A stretch of DNA of 64,000 nt, from the NCBI RefSeq assembly GCF_001939045.1, contig NZ_MKIM01000033.1, positions 62,001 through 126,000 of the forward strand, written 5' to 3'. The notes below the pieces were generated by a model that had not been told where the DNA came from, did not search any database, and saw nothing but the letters and a program-made list of their open reading frames with translations. The stretch comes from Rhizobium oryziradicis. GTDB taxonomy: Bacteria; Pseudomonadota; Alphaproteobacteria; Rhizobiales; Rhizobiaceae. The translations under genes were made by a program, and so were the position numbers. Below are positions 26,122 to 35,860 of the stretch, piece after piece (the first letter of the stretch is position 1; each line of letters opens with the position of its first letter).

Positions 26122-27749
26122 CACATAGCGACAAGCCAGTCCTTTCAATCGAGAACCTGACCGTGCGTCTTCCGGACGGAGCAGACCGCAGAAATGCCGT
26201 CAGCAACGTCACTCTCACCGTCAATCCTGGTGAAATTGTGTGCGTGGTTGGCGAATCCGGCTCCGGTAAATCGGTCAGTTCGCATGCGGTGATGGGGCTG
26301 CTGCCCAAGGAGCTGCAGGTGGCCACAGGTCGCATTCTGGTGAACGGCGAAAACGTTGTTGAGAAATCGCCCAAAGAGCTGCGCGCCATGCGTGGCACAG
26401 AAATGGCGATGATTTTTCAAGAGCCAATGACCGCACTCAACCCGGTTATCAAAGTGGGCGAGCAGATTGACGAGGTGTTGCGCATTCACACGAAGCTCTC
26501 CGCAAAGGAGCGCTATGATCGGGTGATTGACATTATGACGGCTGTGAACCTGCCCGATCCGGTCAGCATGGCCAGTGCCTATCCGCATCAACTGTCAGGC
26601 GGCCAGCGTCAACGCATCATGATTGCCAGTGCTTTGGTGCTCAATCCCAAAGTGTTGATTGCAGATGAGCCGACCACCGCGCTGGATGTGACAACGCAAG
26701 CGCAGATTCTCAAATTGATTTATGAGATTCAAAAAAGCCGTGGCATGGGCGTGCTGTTTATCACTCATGATTTTGGAGTGGTGGCCGAAATTGCCCATCG
26801 GGTTGTGGTGATGCGCCGAGGAGAAGTGGTTGAAACCGGAACAGCCGATGAGGTGCTGAACCGCCCCCAGCACGAGTATACCAAAATGCTGATGGCCGCC
26901 GTGCCCGGAACGGTTCCACCCTATCGTCCCTCCAAGGCCGCGAATAAAATCGGCTTTGAAACGGTCAAGCTGGAAAAGACCTATGGCGGGCAAAGCGTGT
27001 TCAAAAAAGACCGTGTTGTGCACGCTCTCAAAGGGGTGGACCTGCGTGTGCGAAAGGGCGAAACACTGGGTATTGTTGGTGAATCCGGCTCAGGAAAATC
27101 GACCTTTGCCCGCTGTGTGGTGCGCTTGATTGATCCAACCGCAGGTGCGGTTTTGATTGGCACGGAAGATATTGCCCGGATGAGCCAGCGGCAATTAAAG
27201 CCCAACCGCAAGCGGATTCAGATTGTCTTTCAAGATCCCTATCGCTCGCTCAACCCGCGTGTCAGCGTCGGGCAATCCATTATCGAGGGGCCGATGAATT
27301 TCGGTGTCAGCGAAACGGCGGCCTTGGCCAAGGCGCGCGATTTGATGGCCCTTGTGGGCTTGTCGCCAGACGCGCTGGATCGCTTGCCGCATCAGTTCTC
27401 GGGCGGTCAGCGCCAGCGCATTTGTATTGCGCGGGCTTTGGCCATGGAGCCGGAGATTTTGATTGCCGATGAGTCAGTGTCTGCCTTGGACGTGTCTATC
27501 CAGAAGCAGGTATTGGAACTGCTCGATCGGGTGCGCGAAGAGTTTAATCTCGCCGTTTTGTTCATCACCCACGATCTGCGGGTGGCGGCCCAAGTGTGTG
27601 ACCGTATTGCGGTGATGCATCGCGGTGAAGTGGTGGAACTTGGCGAGACTGCGGCCATGTTTGCCAATCCAACCCATGAATATACCCGTGCGCTCTTTGA
27701 TGCCGCACCCGGAAAAAATCACAGATTTGGACAGGTGGCTGCGGTTTAG
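26118..27749 (+). CDS. Fused dipeptide ABC transporter ATPase (DppD-DppF type)
   Basis: 543 residues with two complete ATPase domains. Walker A GESGSGKS occurs twice (about residues 45 and 330), as do the signature LSGGQRQRI / FSGGQRQRI and Walker B LIADEPTTALD / LIADESVSALD. The second Walker B has Ser in place of Pro. It powers the DppBC-like permeases; fusion of the two subunits is common in alphaproteobacteria. Start overlaps the dppC-like stop (ATGA). Confidence 0.93.
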   Translation: MTHSDKPVLSIENLTVRLPDGADRRNAVSNVTLTVNPGEIVCVVGESGSGKSVSSHAVMGLLPKELQVATGRILVNGENVVEKSPKELRAMRGTEMAMIFQEPMTALNPVIKVGEQIDEVLRIHTKLSAKERYDRVIDIMTAVNLPDPVSMASAYPHQLSGGQRQRIMIASALVLNPKVLIADEPTTALDVTTQAQILKLIYEIQKSRGMGVLFITHDFGVVAEIAHRVVVMRRGEVVETGTADEVLNRPQHEYTKMLMAAVPGTVPPYRPSKAANKIGFETVKLEKTYGGQSVFKKDRVVHALKGVDLRVRKGETLGIVGESGSGKSTFARCVVRLIDPTAGAVLIGTEDIARMSQRQLKPNRKRIQIVFQDPYRSLNPRVSVGQSIIEGPMNFGVSETAALAKARDLMALVGLSPDALDRLPHQFSGGQRQRICIARALAMEPEILIADESVSALDVSIQKQVLELLDRVREEFNLAVLFITHDLRVAAQVCDRIAVMHRGEVVELGETAAMFANPTHEYTRALFDAAPGKNHRFGQVAAV

Positions 27750-27821
27750 AGAAACCTTTCGAATCCAGTTTTACGCATAACGCAACAGGCGTCTTACGAT
27801 TGAGCAAAAGAGGAATGATCC

Positions 27822-29324
27822 ATGAGCGTGAGGCGTGTTGCCTTTGGCGGTTTTATGCATGAAACCAATACATTTGCGCCCAGCAAGGCGTTTTATGAGG
27901 ACTTTGAGCGCGGCTGGGGTCCACTGCCCTTTGTGCGGGGTGATGAGATTGTCACGCGTGTTGGCAGCATCAATATCGGCATAACCGGTGCGCTGAATTG
28001 CGCGCAAGCCGCGGGCTGGGAGATATGCCCCGCCTTGTGGTGCGGTGCCACGCCATCCGCCCATGTTGAGGCAAGCGCCTATGAGCGCATTGTCAGCGAA
28101 TTGATTGAGCGGATTGTTGCATTTGGTCGGCTGGATGGCATTTATCTTGATCTGCACGGCGCGATGGTGGCAGAGCATATCGATGACGGTGAAGGGGAGC
28201 TTCTCAAACGGCTTCGCCTTGCCGTGGGCCCTGGCGTTCCGATTGCCGTGAGCCTTGATCTGCATGGCAATATCACGCCTGAGATGGTGGAGAATGCCGA
28301 TGTCATGGTCGGCTATCGCACTTATCCCCATGTCGATATGGCAGAAACGGGAGAGCGGACCGCCGTCGCGCTGGATCAGATCATGCAATCTGGCGTGCGA
28401 CCCGCCAAAGCGCTTCAGACCATTTCCTTCCTGATCCCGATTTCGTGGCAGGCAACCGAGCTGGAGCCGTGCCGCTCAATCTATGCCAAGGTTGCGGCGC
28501 TGGAGACGGGCGATGTGACATCGCTTTCCTTTTTTCCTGCTTTTCCGGCCGCCGATTTTGACGGATGCGGGCCAACGGTGATCGCTTATGGACAAAGCGA
28601 AAGCGCTGTAAGGGGCGTGGCTAAGGCTATCGCCAGCATGGTTGAAAGCCTTGAGGATGCTTTTGATGGCAAGGTCTATACACCGATTGAGGGTGTGAGG
28701 GCGGCCATGGCGATTGCCGAAACAGCGAGCAAGCCTGTGGTGATTGCCGATACACAGGATAACCCCGGTGCAGGCGGCGATGCCAACACCATGGGCATGC
28801 TGCGTGCGCTGGTGGAATGCGATGCCCAGGATGCGGCAATTGGTTTGATTTACGACCCCGCTGCGGCGGCCGCAGCCTTTGCCGCCAAGGAGGGCAGCGT
28901 GGTAACGCTTACTATAGGCGGAACATCCGGCGTTGCGGGCGATGCGCCCTTTACCGCCGAGTTTCTGGTTGAGAAAGTCTCGGATGGTCGCTTTCAAACC
29001 ACCGGGCCGTATTACGGCAAGAGTGACATGGATGTCGGCTTGGCGGCATGCCTTCGCCTGGGGGGCGTGCGGGTGGTGGTCGGCTCCCACAAGGTGCAAA
29101 TGGCCGATCAGTCCATGTACCGCTTCGTCGGAATTGAGCCGACAGCCATGAAAATTCTGGTCAACAAAAGCTCGGTGCATTTCAGGGCTGATTTTGCACC
29201 GATTGCGAGCGCTATTCTGGTCTGTGCCGCTCCCGGTCCCATGCCGGTATCGCCGATATCTTTGCCCTGGACGAAATTGCGCAAAGGGCTGAAGCTGGCT
29301 CCCAATGGTCCGGTTTACGCTTAA
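27822..29324 (+). CDS. M81 family metallopeptidase (MlrC-like)
   Basis: 500 residues matching the MlrC family, named for an enzyme of microcystin breakdown. Likely zinc-binding segments are FMHETNTFAP near the N-terminus, DLHGAM (about residue 108) and the later DLHGN and TYPHVDMAETG; the C-terminal MlrC domain includes NPGAGGDAN. No signal peptide, so it acts in the cytoplasm on an imported substrate. Family members often sit beside dipeptide-type transporters, as here. Substrate unknown. Confidence 0.88.
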   Translation: MSVRRVAFGGFMHETNTFAPSKAFYEDFERGWGPLPFVRGDEIVTRVGSINIGITGALNCAQAAGWEICPALWCGATPSAHVEASAYERIVSELIERIVAFGRLDGIYLDLHGAMVAEHIDDGEGELLKRLRLAVGPGVPIAVSLDLHGNITPEMVENADVMVGYRTYPHVDMAETGERTAVALDQIMQSGVRPAKALQTISFLIPISWQATELEPCRSIYAKVAALETGDVTSLSFFPAFPAADFDGCGPTVIAYGQSESAVRGVAKAIASMVESLEDAFDGKVYTPIEGVRAAMAIAETASKPVVIADTQDNPGAGGDANTMGMLRALVECDAQDAAIGLIYDPAAAAAAFAAKEGSVVTLTIGGTSGVAGDAPFTAEFLVEKVSDGRFQTTGPYYGKSDMDVGLAACLRLGGVRVVVGSHKVQMADQSMYRFVGIEPTAMKILVNKSSVHFRADFAPIASAILVCAAPGPMPVSPISLPWTKLRKGLKLAPNGPVYA

Positions 29325-29351
29325 AGAAAATGTATAGGAGGAACATCCGAA

Positions 29352-30515
29352 ATGTCCGTTATTGAAAAAATTGAAAGCTTTAAGGGCGATCTGGTCGATA
29401 TTCGTCATGACATTCACATGCATCCCGAAATTGGCTTTGAAGAAAAGCGCACCAGCGCCATCGTGATCGAACATCTGCAACGCTATGGTGTTGAGGTGCA
29501 TAGCGGCATTGCTGGCACAGGTGTGGTTGGCATCATCAAGGGCACCAAAGGTGAGGGGCCGACCATTGGCCTTCGCGCCGATATGGATGCTTTGCCGATG
29601 GAAGAGATGACCAATCTGTCTTACGCGTCCAAGCATCCCGGTGTTTTTCATGGCTGCGGCCATGATGGTCATACCACCATGTTGCTGGGCACGGCCCGCT
29701 ATCTGGCTGCCCATCGCGATTTCGCCGGTACAGTGGTGCTGATTTTTCAGCCCGCCGAAGAAGGCCTTGGCGGTGCGCGCCGGATGATTGCTGAAGGGCT
29801 GTTCGAGCGTTTTCCCTGCGATGAAATTTACGGCATGCACAATCGGCCCAATGGCAAGCCTTTTGAGGTGTATATTTCGCCTGCGGCGGCCATGGCGGGC
29901 GCGGACTTTTTTGATATTCACATCACCGGTGCAGGTGCCCATGCCGCCATGCCTGAAGTTTCAAAGGATGTGATTGTTGCCGCAACGGCCCTTGTGCAGG
30001 CGCTTCAGCCCATTGTGTCGCGCAATGTGGCGGCATCGAAAAGGGCGGTTTTGTCCGTGACCCAGATTCACGCAGGCACGGCCTATAATGTTTTGCCGGG
30101 TGAGGCGAAAATCACCGGCACTGTGCGCTATCTGGATCGCGCGGTCAGCCAGCTTGTTCATGAGCGTATGACGGCGGTTTGCGAGGGAATTGCCCGCACC
30201 TATGATGTTGAGGTGCAGCTGGATCATCGCAATGTCTTCGATGTGCTGATCAACACCACGTCGCTGGTTGGCCCCTATGCCGAGGCCGCCGCCGACATTG
30301 TTGGTGTGGAAAACGTGTTTACCGATGCGGATGCCGTGATGGGCAGCGAGGATTTTGCCGACATGCTGGCAACCGCCCCCGGCGTTTATTGCTCTATCGG
30401 CCATGCAGGCACGGTGCCGGTGCATAATGCGGGTTTTATCTTTGACGATAATTTGCTGCCGGTTGGTGCTGCGATTTTTGCGCGCATTGTGGAGCGCCGC
30501 TTAGGGGCCGCTTGA
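29352..30515 (+). CDS. M20 family amidohydrolase (hippurate hydrolase-like)
   Basis: 387 residues of the M20D type, which remove an acyl group from N-acyl amino acids. Metal and active-site segments are RHDIHMHPEIGFEE near residue 20, HGCGHDGHTTMLLG near 100 and FQPAEEGLGGARRM near 135. No signal peptide. AGGAGG lies upstream, 27 bases after the mlrC-like stop, so both are likely co-transcribed. Confidence 0.9.
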   Translation: MSVIEKIESFKGDLVDIRHDIHMHPEIGFEEKRTSAIVIEHLQRYGVEVHSGIAGTGVVGIIKGTKGEGPTIGLRADMDALPMEEMTNLSYASKHPGVFHGCGHDGHTTMLLGTARYLAAHRDFAGTVVLIFQPAEEGLGGARRMIAEGLFERFPCDEIYGMHNRPNGKPFEVYISPAAAMAGADFFDIHITGAGAHAAMPEVSKDVIVAATALVQALQPIVSRNVAASKRAVLSVTQIHAGTAYNVLPGEAKITGTVRYLDRAVSQLVHERMTAVCEGIARTYDVEVQLDHRNVFDVLINTTSLVGPYAEAAADIVGVENVFTDADAVMGSEDFADMLATAPGVYCSIGHAGTVPVHNAGFIFDDNLLPVGAAIFARIVERRLGAA

Positions 30516-30535
30516 GCAGGCAATGGGAGATGAGC

Positions 30536-31675
30536 ATGAGTGCAATTCAATTGCCGTTTAACACGGATGAAATTCTGGCGGGCTTGAAGCCGTGGGTGGA
30601 GTGCGAAAGCCCGACATTTGACGCAAGCGCCGTGAACCGGATGATGGATCTGGCCGCCTATGATCTCGCAGCAGCCGGTGCCGTGATTGAGCGGATTCCG
30701 GGGCGCATGGGCTTTGGTGGCTCGGTGCGGGCGCGCTTTCCCCATACCGATATGGGCAAGCCCGGCGTGTTGATATCGGGCCATCTCGATACGGTGCATC
30801 CGGTTGGTACTTTGGCGCAAAATCCCTGGCGCGTTGAGGGCAATCATTGTTACGGCCCCGGCATTCAGGACATGAAAGCGGGCTGCTATATGGCCGTGGA
30901 AGCGATGCGCCACATCGCGATGGCGGGTTTGCAGACGCCGCTGCCGGTGACCATTTTGTTCACGCCCGATGAAGAGGTCGGTACACCGTCCACCCGCGAT
31001 CTGATCGAGATGGAAGCGCGCAAAAACCGCTACGTTCTGGTGCCCGAACCAACGGACCCAAAATGCGGTGCAGTGACTGGCCGTTATGCCATTGCCCGCT
31101 TCAAGCTGCGCACATCGGGCCGGGCCAGCCATGCCGGATGGGCGCTCAAAGATGGGCGCCCCGCCATCCATGGCATGGCCAGAAAGATCATTGAGATCGA
31201 GGCCATGTCCAGTGAGGATTGCACCTTTTCGGTGGGTGTTATCCATGCCGGACAATGGGTGAATTGCGTGGCGGACAGTTGCGAGATCGAGGTTTTGTCC
31301 ATGGCCAAGCGTCAGCACGATCTGGATGCCGGCGTGCAGAAGATGCTGGCCCTGGCCGGGGAGGCCAATGACATTCAAACCGAGGTTTGGCGCACCTATA
31401 CCCGCCCTGTCTGGGAGGCTGATGAAGGCACGCTTGCACTTTTTGAGATTGGCAAAAGCGTTGCCGCCGATATCGGTTTTGTGCTCACTCACGGCAGTGC
31501 CGGCGGCGGATCGGATGGAAATTTCACTGGCGCTCTGGGCATTCCGACGCTTGATTCCATTGGCGCGCGTGGGGCGGGATTGCACACGCCCAATGAGCAT
31601 ATTTTCATCGATAGTTTGACAGAGCGAAGCCGGTTTATGGCGGGGCTGCTCATGCGCCTTGGTGGGCAAGGGTGA
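30536..31675 (+). CDS. M20 family metallopeptidase (ArgE/DapE/CPG2-like)
   Basis: 379 residues. Visible metal ligands: HLDTVHPVG (His, Asp), GPGIQDMKAG (bridging Asp), TPDEEVGTPS (Glu-Glu) and a C-terminal LHTPNEH. The middle dimerisation domain is present. It differs clearly from the preceding M20D protein, so the two are not a recent duplication. The ATG at 30536 follows GGGAG; a TTG at 30512 overlapping the previous stop is possible. Probably a carboxypeptidase or deacylase acting after the other enzymes. Confidence 0.87.
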   Translation: MSAIQLPFNTDEILAGLKPWVECESPTFDASAVNRMMDLAAYDLAAAGAVIERIPGRMGFGGSVRARFPHTDMGKPGVLISGHLDTVHPVGTLAQNPWRVEGNHCYGPGIQDMKAGCYMAVEAMRHIAMAGLQTPLPVTILFTPDEEVGTPSTRDLIEMEARKNRYVLVPEPTDPKCGAVTGRYAIARFKLRTSGRASHAGWALKDGRPAIHGMARKIIEIEAMSSEDCTFSVGVIHAGQWVNCVADSCEIEVLSMAKRQHDLDAGVQKMLALAGEANDIQTEVWRTYTRPVWEADEGTLALFEIGKSVAADIGFVLTHGSAGGGSDGNFTGALGIPTLDSIGARGAGLHTPNEHIFIDSLTERSRFMAGLLMRLGGQG

Positions 31676-31703
31676 TGACGTGTCACAACGCGAGGGATTT
31701 GAG

Positions 31704-33278
31704 ATGAGCAATTTTTCCACCACACAGAAGATAAGCAAGCAGCTTGTGACATCACGCGGTGGGATCGTTGCTGCGCAACATCGCACGGCAGCCGAAGTTG
31801 GTGCTGCCATTCTTGCAGCCGGTGGTGATGCCATTGACGCGGCCATTGCCACGTCTTTCGCGGTGGGTGTGGTTGAGCCGTGGATGAGCGGCCCCGCAGG
31901 CGGCGGGGCCATGGTGATCTGGCGGGAGGCTGAGAAAAAGGCCTATACGCTGTTTTTTGGCATGCGCTCGCCCAAAGCGCTTGATCCAAACGACTATCCG
32001 CTCGATGGCAGCGGTCGCTCCTCTGATCTCTTTCCATGGAAAACAGTGGCGGATGATCGAAATGTGCAAGGGGCTACGGCCATTGCCGTGCCAGGCACGG
32101 TGGCAGGCATGGAGCTTGCCCATCAGCGATTTGCAAAACTGAGCTGGAAGGCGCTTTTGCAGCCAGCTGCGGCTCTTGCGCAAAAGGGCATGCTGGTGGA
32201 TTGGTATGGTTCGATGCTGATTGCCTCTGCCGCGCGCGATCTGGCAAAAGATGCTGATTGCGCCGCCCAGTTTCTGGATGACGGCACGTGGCCGATCATG
32301 TCGGGATGGACGGCCTCGGAAAAGCGACGCCTGAACCAGAAGACACTGGCCGCAACCTTGGAAAGACTGGCCGACAAAGGCCCGCGCGATTTTTATGAGG
32401 GCGACATTGCCGCCGCCATGGTGGGCGATGTGCAGGCCAAAGGCGGATGCCTCAGTCTGGACGATCTGGCGACCTATCGCGCCGAGTTGCGCGATACAAT
32501 CGAGGTGCCTTATCGCGGCGGCGTGGTGCATGCTGCGCAAGGTCTGACTGCGGGGCCAAATATTGCTGAGTGTTTTGCAATGATGGAAGGCGCATTTACC
32601 CCCGGTGATGCGCCAGATGGTGTGAGCTATGGCGAAATGGCGAAAGCGCTGAACGCGACCTATCAACGGCGCTTGCGCGAAATGGGGGATTGTGACGCAC
32701 CACATGCGCCCTCCTGCACCACCCATTTTTCGGTGGTCGATCGCGATGGCAATATGGTGGCTGTGACCCAGACATTGTTATCGATTTTTGGCTCAAAGGT
32801 AATGTCGCCGTCCACAGGCCTGATGATGAACAATGGCATCATGTGGTTTGACCCGGAGCCCGGCAAGCCCAACTCGCTGGCCGCCGACAAGGGCTGCTTG
32901 ATGAATATATGCCCGGTCATTGGCAAAACCGCCGATGGGCGTCAATTTGCCGTGGGCGCGTCCGGTGGCCGTAAAATCTTGCCCGCCGTTTTGAACCTCT
33001 CATCCTTCATTGCCGATTTCGGCATGGATCTCGAGGAAGCCTTTCATCAGCCAAGGATTGACTGCTCGGGCTCCGGCAAGATCACTGCCGATGAAGATCT
33101 GGCACCCGAGGTCATTGCCGCCCTTTCAGACATTGCACCAACCAGCACGACCAAAAGAACCATTCTACCCTTTGATTTTGCCTGCCCATCTGCGGTGATG
33201 CGTTGCAATGGCATCAACAGCGGCATGACAGAGCCGGTGTCGCCATGGGCCGATGCTGCAATTGAGCCAGTGGCTTAG
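31704..33278 (+). CDS. Gamma-glutamyltransferase family protein, cytoplasmic type
   Basis: 524 residues with the Ntn-hydrolase organisation of gamma-glutamyltransferases. The probable nucleophile Thr is the first residue after SC in SCTTHFSVVDRDGN, near residue 341, where self-cleavage would give large and small subunits. There is no signal peptide, unlike typical periplasmic enzymes. The ATG at 31704 has GAGGGA upstream; the open frame begins earlier at 31659 inside the M20 gene. In this cluster it would remove or transfer gamma-glutamyl or similar acyl groups. Confidence 0.85.
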   Translation: MSNFSTTQKISKQLVTSRGGIVAAQHRTAAEVGAAILAAGGDAIDAAIATSFAVGVVEPWMSGPAGGGAMVIWREAEKKAYTLFFGMRSPKALDPNDYPLDGSGRSSDLFPWKTVADDRNVQGATAIAVPGTVAGMELAHQRFAKLSWKALLQPAAALAQKGMLVDWYGSMLIASAARDLAKDADCAAQFLDDGTWPIMSGWTASEKRRLNQKTLAATLERLADKGPRDFYEGDIAAAMVGDVQAKGGCLSLDDLATYRAELRDTIEVPYRGGVVHAAQGLTAGPNIAECFAMMEGAFTPGDAPDGVSYGEMAKALNATYQRRLREMGDCDAPHAPSCTTHFSVVDRDGNMVAVTQTLLSIFGSKVMSPSTGLMMNNGIMWFDPEPGKPNSLAADKGCLMNICPVIGKTADGRQFAVGASGGRKILPAVLNLSSFIADFGMDLEEAFHQPRIDCSGSGKITADEDLAPEVIAALSDIAPTSTTKRTILPFDFACPSAVMRCNGINSGMTEPVSPWADAAIEPVA

Positions 33279-33332
33279 AGTGTATCCGCAAAGGCGGCCT
33301 TGCTTTCATTTGAAATCAATCAGGAAAATATC

Positions 33333-34826
33333 ATGAAAACTGTGATGCGTTGGGATGAGTGGTTTAGCCAGGATGGAATTGGCCTTAGCAATCTGGTGCG
33401 GTCGGGCGAGGTGACAGCCGCAGAGCTTGCCGCTCAGGCGGCCAGCGCCATTGCCAGCATCAATCCCGACATCAACGGTGTTGTTGAAGTGTTTGAAGAC
33501 GCGGTTGCCGATCCCTGGGCCAATGGCACGGATCAGGATGGTTTGTTCAAAGGCGTGCCGTTTTTGTTGAAAGACCTTGGGCCAACCATGAAGGGCAGGC
33601 TTCAGGAAATGGGCTCGCTTTACATGAAAGGCAACCGCGCAAGCGCCGACAGTTTTTTGGCCACAAAGATCAAGAAAGCCGGTTTGAACGTGATTGGTCG
33701 GACAACAACGCCAGAATTCGGCTGCTGTAGCTCGGCCGAAAATCCGGCGGTCTACGTGACCTGCAATCCTTGGGATACGCGATACACCAGCTGCGGCTCG
33801 TCTGCGGGTTCTTCTGTGATGGTTGGGGCTGGCGTGGTGCCGCTTGCCCATGGCACGGATGGCGGCGGATCTATTCGTATTCCGGCGGGCGTCAACGGTG
33901 CCATCGGGCTGAAATCGTCAAGGGGCACGTTTTCCATCGCCCCGGCTGGCTCGGATTTCACCTCTGTTGTCTCCACACAAGGCTGTATTAGCCGTACGGT
34001 GCGCGATACGGCGGCCTTTGTGGATACGTGTCGCGGCGGCGCGCCGGGCGAATTTATGCCCTACTGGACGGCGGAGGTGCCGTTTTTGACTTTGATCGAG
34101 CGTGACCCAAAACCGCTTCGCATTGCCGTGTCACACGAGTGGGGCGTTTATAGCGCATCGCCCGCGATTGTCGCAGAGCTTGAGCGTGTTGCGCGTTTCT
34201 TGGAAAGACTTGGTCATTATGTGGAATGGGGGCCGCTGCCAGACATTGATTTCGCCAAAGCCTATGCCGCGCAAACCACCTGCTACATCACCAATTTTGC
34301 GCAGACGGTGAACAGCCTGCTGCGGTTGAAAGGGCTGGAAAAACCACCGGAGGATCTGATCGAGCCGATGAATATCCGCATATGGGAACAGGGCAAGGAT
34401 GCCACCTATACCGAGCGCGCTGATATGCAATTGGCCTTCAACGCCACAGCCCGCGCTTTTGGTGCATTTTTTGAAGAGTGGGATATTATTCTGACGCCCA
34501 CCACGTCGAAAGAAACACCGCTGTTGGGCACCACAGAATATTTGACCATGACAGACAATCCATCGGCACTGGATTGGTTTGCCAATCTATGGGGCTTTTT
34601 TGCTTATACGCCGCTGACCAGCCTTTGCGGAACGCCCGGCATTTCCTTGCCGCTGGCAAAGCAGGCCAACGGCATGCCGCTTGGCATGCTGGCGCAGGCG
34701 GCGCAAGGCAAAGATGGGCTGTTGCTTCAGCTTGCCGCGCAGATTGAGCGCGCCATTGATGGCAAATGGAACAATGGCGATAAGCCGCAGGTCCACGTCA
34801 CCAGACTGAAGGCGGCAGAGGACTAA
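33333..34826 (+). CDS. Amidase (amidase signature family)
   Basis: 497 residues. The Ser-cisSer-Lys triad is recognisable: Lys in FLLKDLG near residue 85, and the two serines in SCGSSAGSS and GTDGGGSIRIPA near 160-185. Amidases of this family hydrolyse carboxamides or aryl/acyl amides. Last gene of the hydrolase group; its stop overlaps the convergent iron-transport ATPase gene by four bases with no terminator visible. Confidence 0.9.
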   Translation: MKTVMRWDEWFSQDGIGLSNLVRSGEVTAAELAAQAASAIASINPDINGVVEVFEDAVADPWANGTDQDGLFKGVPFLLKDLGPTMKGRLQEMGSLYMKGNRASADSFLATKIKKAGLNVIGRTTTPEFGCCSSAENPAVYVTCNPWDTRYTSCGSSAGSSVMVGAGVVPLAHGTDGGGSIRIPAGVNGAIGLKSSRGTFSIAPAGSDFTSVVSTQGCISRTVRDTAAFVDTCRGGAPGEFMPYWTAEVPFLTLIERDPKPLRIAVSHEWGVYSASPAIVAELERVARFLERLGHYVEWGPLPDIDFAKAYAAQTTCYITNFAQTVNSLLRLKGLEKPPEDLIEPMNIRIWEQGKDATYTERADMQLAFNATARAFGAFFEEWDIILTPTTSKETPLLGTTEYLTMTDNPSALDWFANLWGFFAYTPLTSLCGTPGISLPLAKQANGMPLGMLAQAAQGKDGLLLQLAAQIERAIDGKWNNGDKPQVHVTRLKAAED

Positions 34827-35860
34827 AAAACAAAAGCCGTGCCCTCGACGCTGAGATAGACAAAATCTCCGGGTGAGGGCAAATCCAGCCGCGATACGCG
34901 GATGGACAGTGGCTGGGTGCCATTTGATGCAACTTGCGTGTTCAATGTCACGGTGCCGGTCGCCCCGGCAAAATCGATGTCAGTGACTTCAACGGGGCGA
35001 ATATCCGGCTGTGCTTGCTGGCTGATCGAAATTTGCTCGGGTCTCAGCATGATGTCGCGTTGTCCCGATGCCGCGCCCTCGACAGGGATTTTCCCAAGAA
35101 CGCAGTCTGCAACTCCGTTGGAAATTGTGGCTGGTAAAAGAACCGCATCGCCCAGAAACAGGGCTGTTTCGCGATCAACAGGGCGCTCATAAAGGGTGCG
35201 CGGCGGGCCAACTTGCACCACGGCACCCTCGCGCAACACGGCAAGCTGATCGGCAAATGACATGGCCTCGGTTTGATCATGGGTGACGAGAATGGTGGTG
35301 ATACCGGCTTGGGCAAGCAGCTTTGACACCGCTTTGCGCATGGTTTCGCGAAGGCCGGTGTCGAGCGCCGAAAACGGCTCATCCAACAGCATCAGCCGCG
35401 GTTGCCGCGCAAGGGCGCGCGCCAATGCCACCCGCTGTTGCTGTCCGCCTGAAAGTTGATGCGGGCGTCGGCTTAGCATGACGGCATCCAGTTCAACCAT
35501 ATCGGCCAGATTGGCAATGCGCTTGTCGCGATCGGGTGCTGCGCGCTCAATGCCAAAACCGATATTATCAGCAATGCTGAGATGGGGAAAAAGTGCGCCA
35601 TCCTGCGACACTAGGCCGATGCCGCGCTTGTGAGCGGGGATCAAAAAGCCCGCATCTGCCTGCAATTGCTGATCGAGGGTAATGGTGCCCGCGTCTGGGG
35701 TTTCAAAGCCGGCAATCAGCCGCAGAAGTGTGGATTTTCCAGAACCGGACGGGCCAACGATTGCCGTTCTGCTGCCCTTTGCGATGCTAAGCGATACAGC
35801 GTTCAAGGCTTGCGTTGTGCCATAGCGTTTGCTGACGGCGTGAATATCAAGAAATGTCAT
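34823..35860 (-). CDS. fbpC: Ferric iron ABC transporter ATP-binding protein (FbpC-like)
   Basis: 345 residues. Walker A GPSGSGKSTL near residue 36, signature LSGGQQQRVALARAL near 133, Walker B LMLLDEPFSALD, then a C-terminal regulatory (TOBE-like) domain of the FbpC/PotA/CysA group. Its start overlaps the permease stop. Fe(III) substrate is assigned from the FbpA-like binding protein in the same operon. Confidence 0.87.
   Translation of the reverse strand: MTFLDIHAVSKRYGTTQALNAVSLSIAKGSRTAIVGPSGSGKSTLLRLIAGFETPDAGTITLDQQLQADAGFLIPAHKRGIGLVSQDGALFPHLSIADNIGFGIERAAPDRDKRIANLADMVELDAVMLSRRPHQLSGGQQQRVALARALARQPRLMLLDEPFSALDTGLRETMRKAVSKLLAQAGITTILVTHDQTEAMSFADQLAVLREGAVVQVGPPRTLYERPVDRETALFLGDAVLLPATISNGVADCVLGKIPVEGAASGQRDIMLRPEQISISQQAQPDIRPVEVTDIDFAGATGTVTLNTQVASNGTQPLSIRVSRLDLPSPGDFVYLSVEGTAFVF

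Noticed and set aside
28476..29942. Long minus-strand frame of 488 codons opposite the MlrC and M20 genes
   Set aside because: It is the antisense shadow of two well-supported genes; its His/Arg-rich composition is typical of such shadows.
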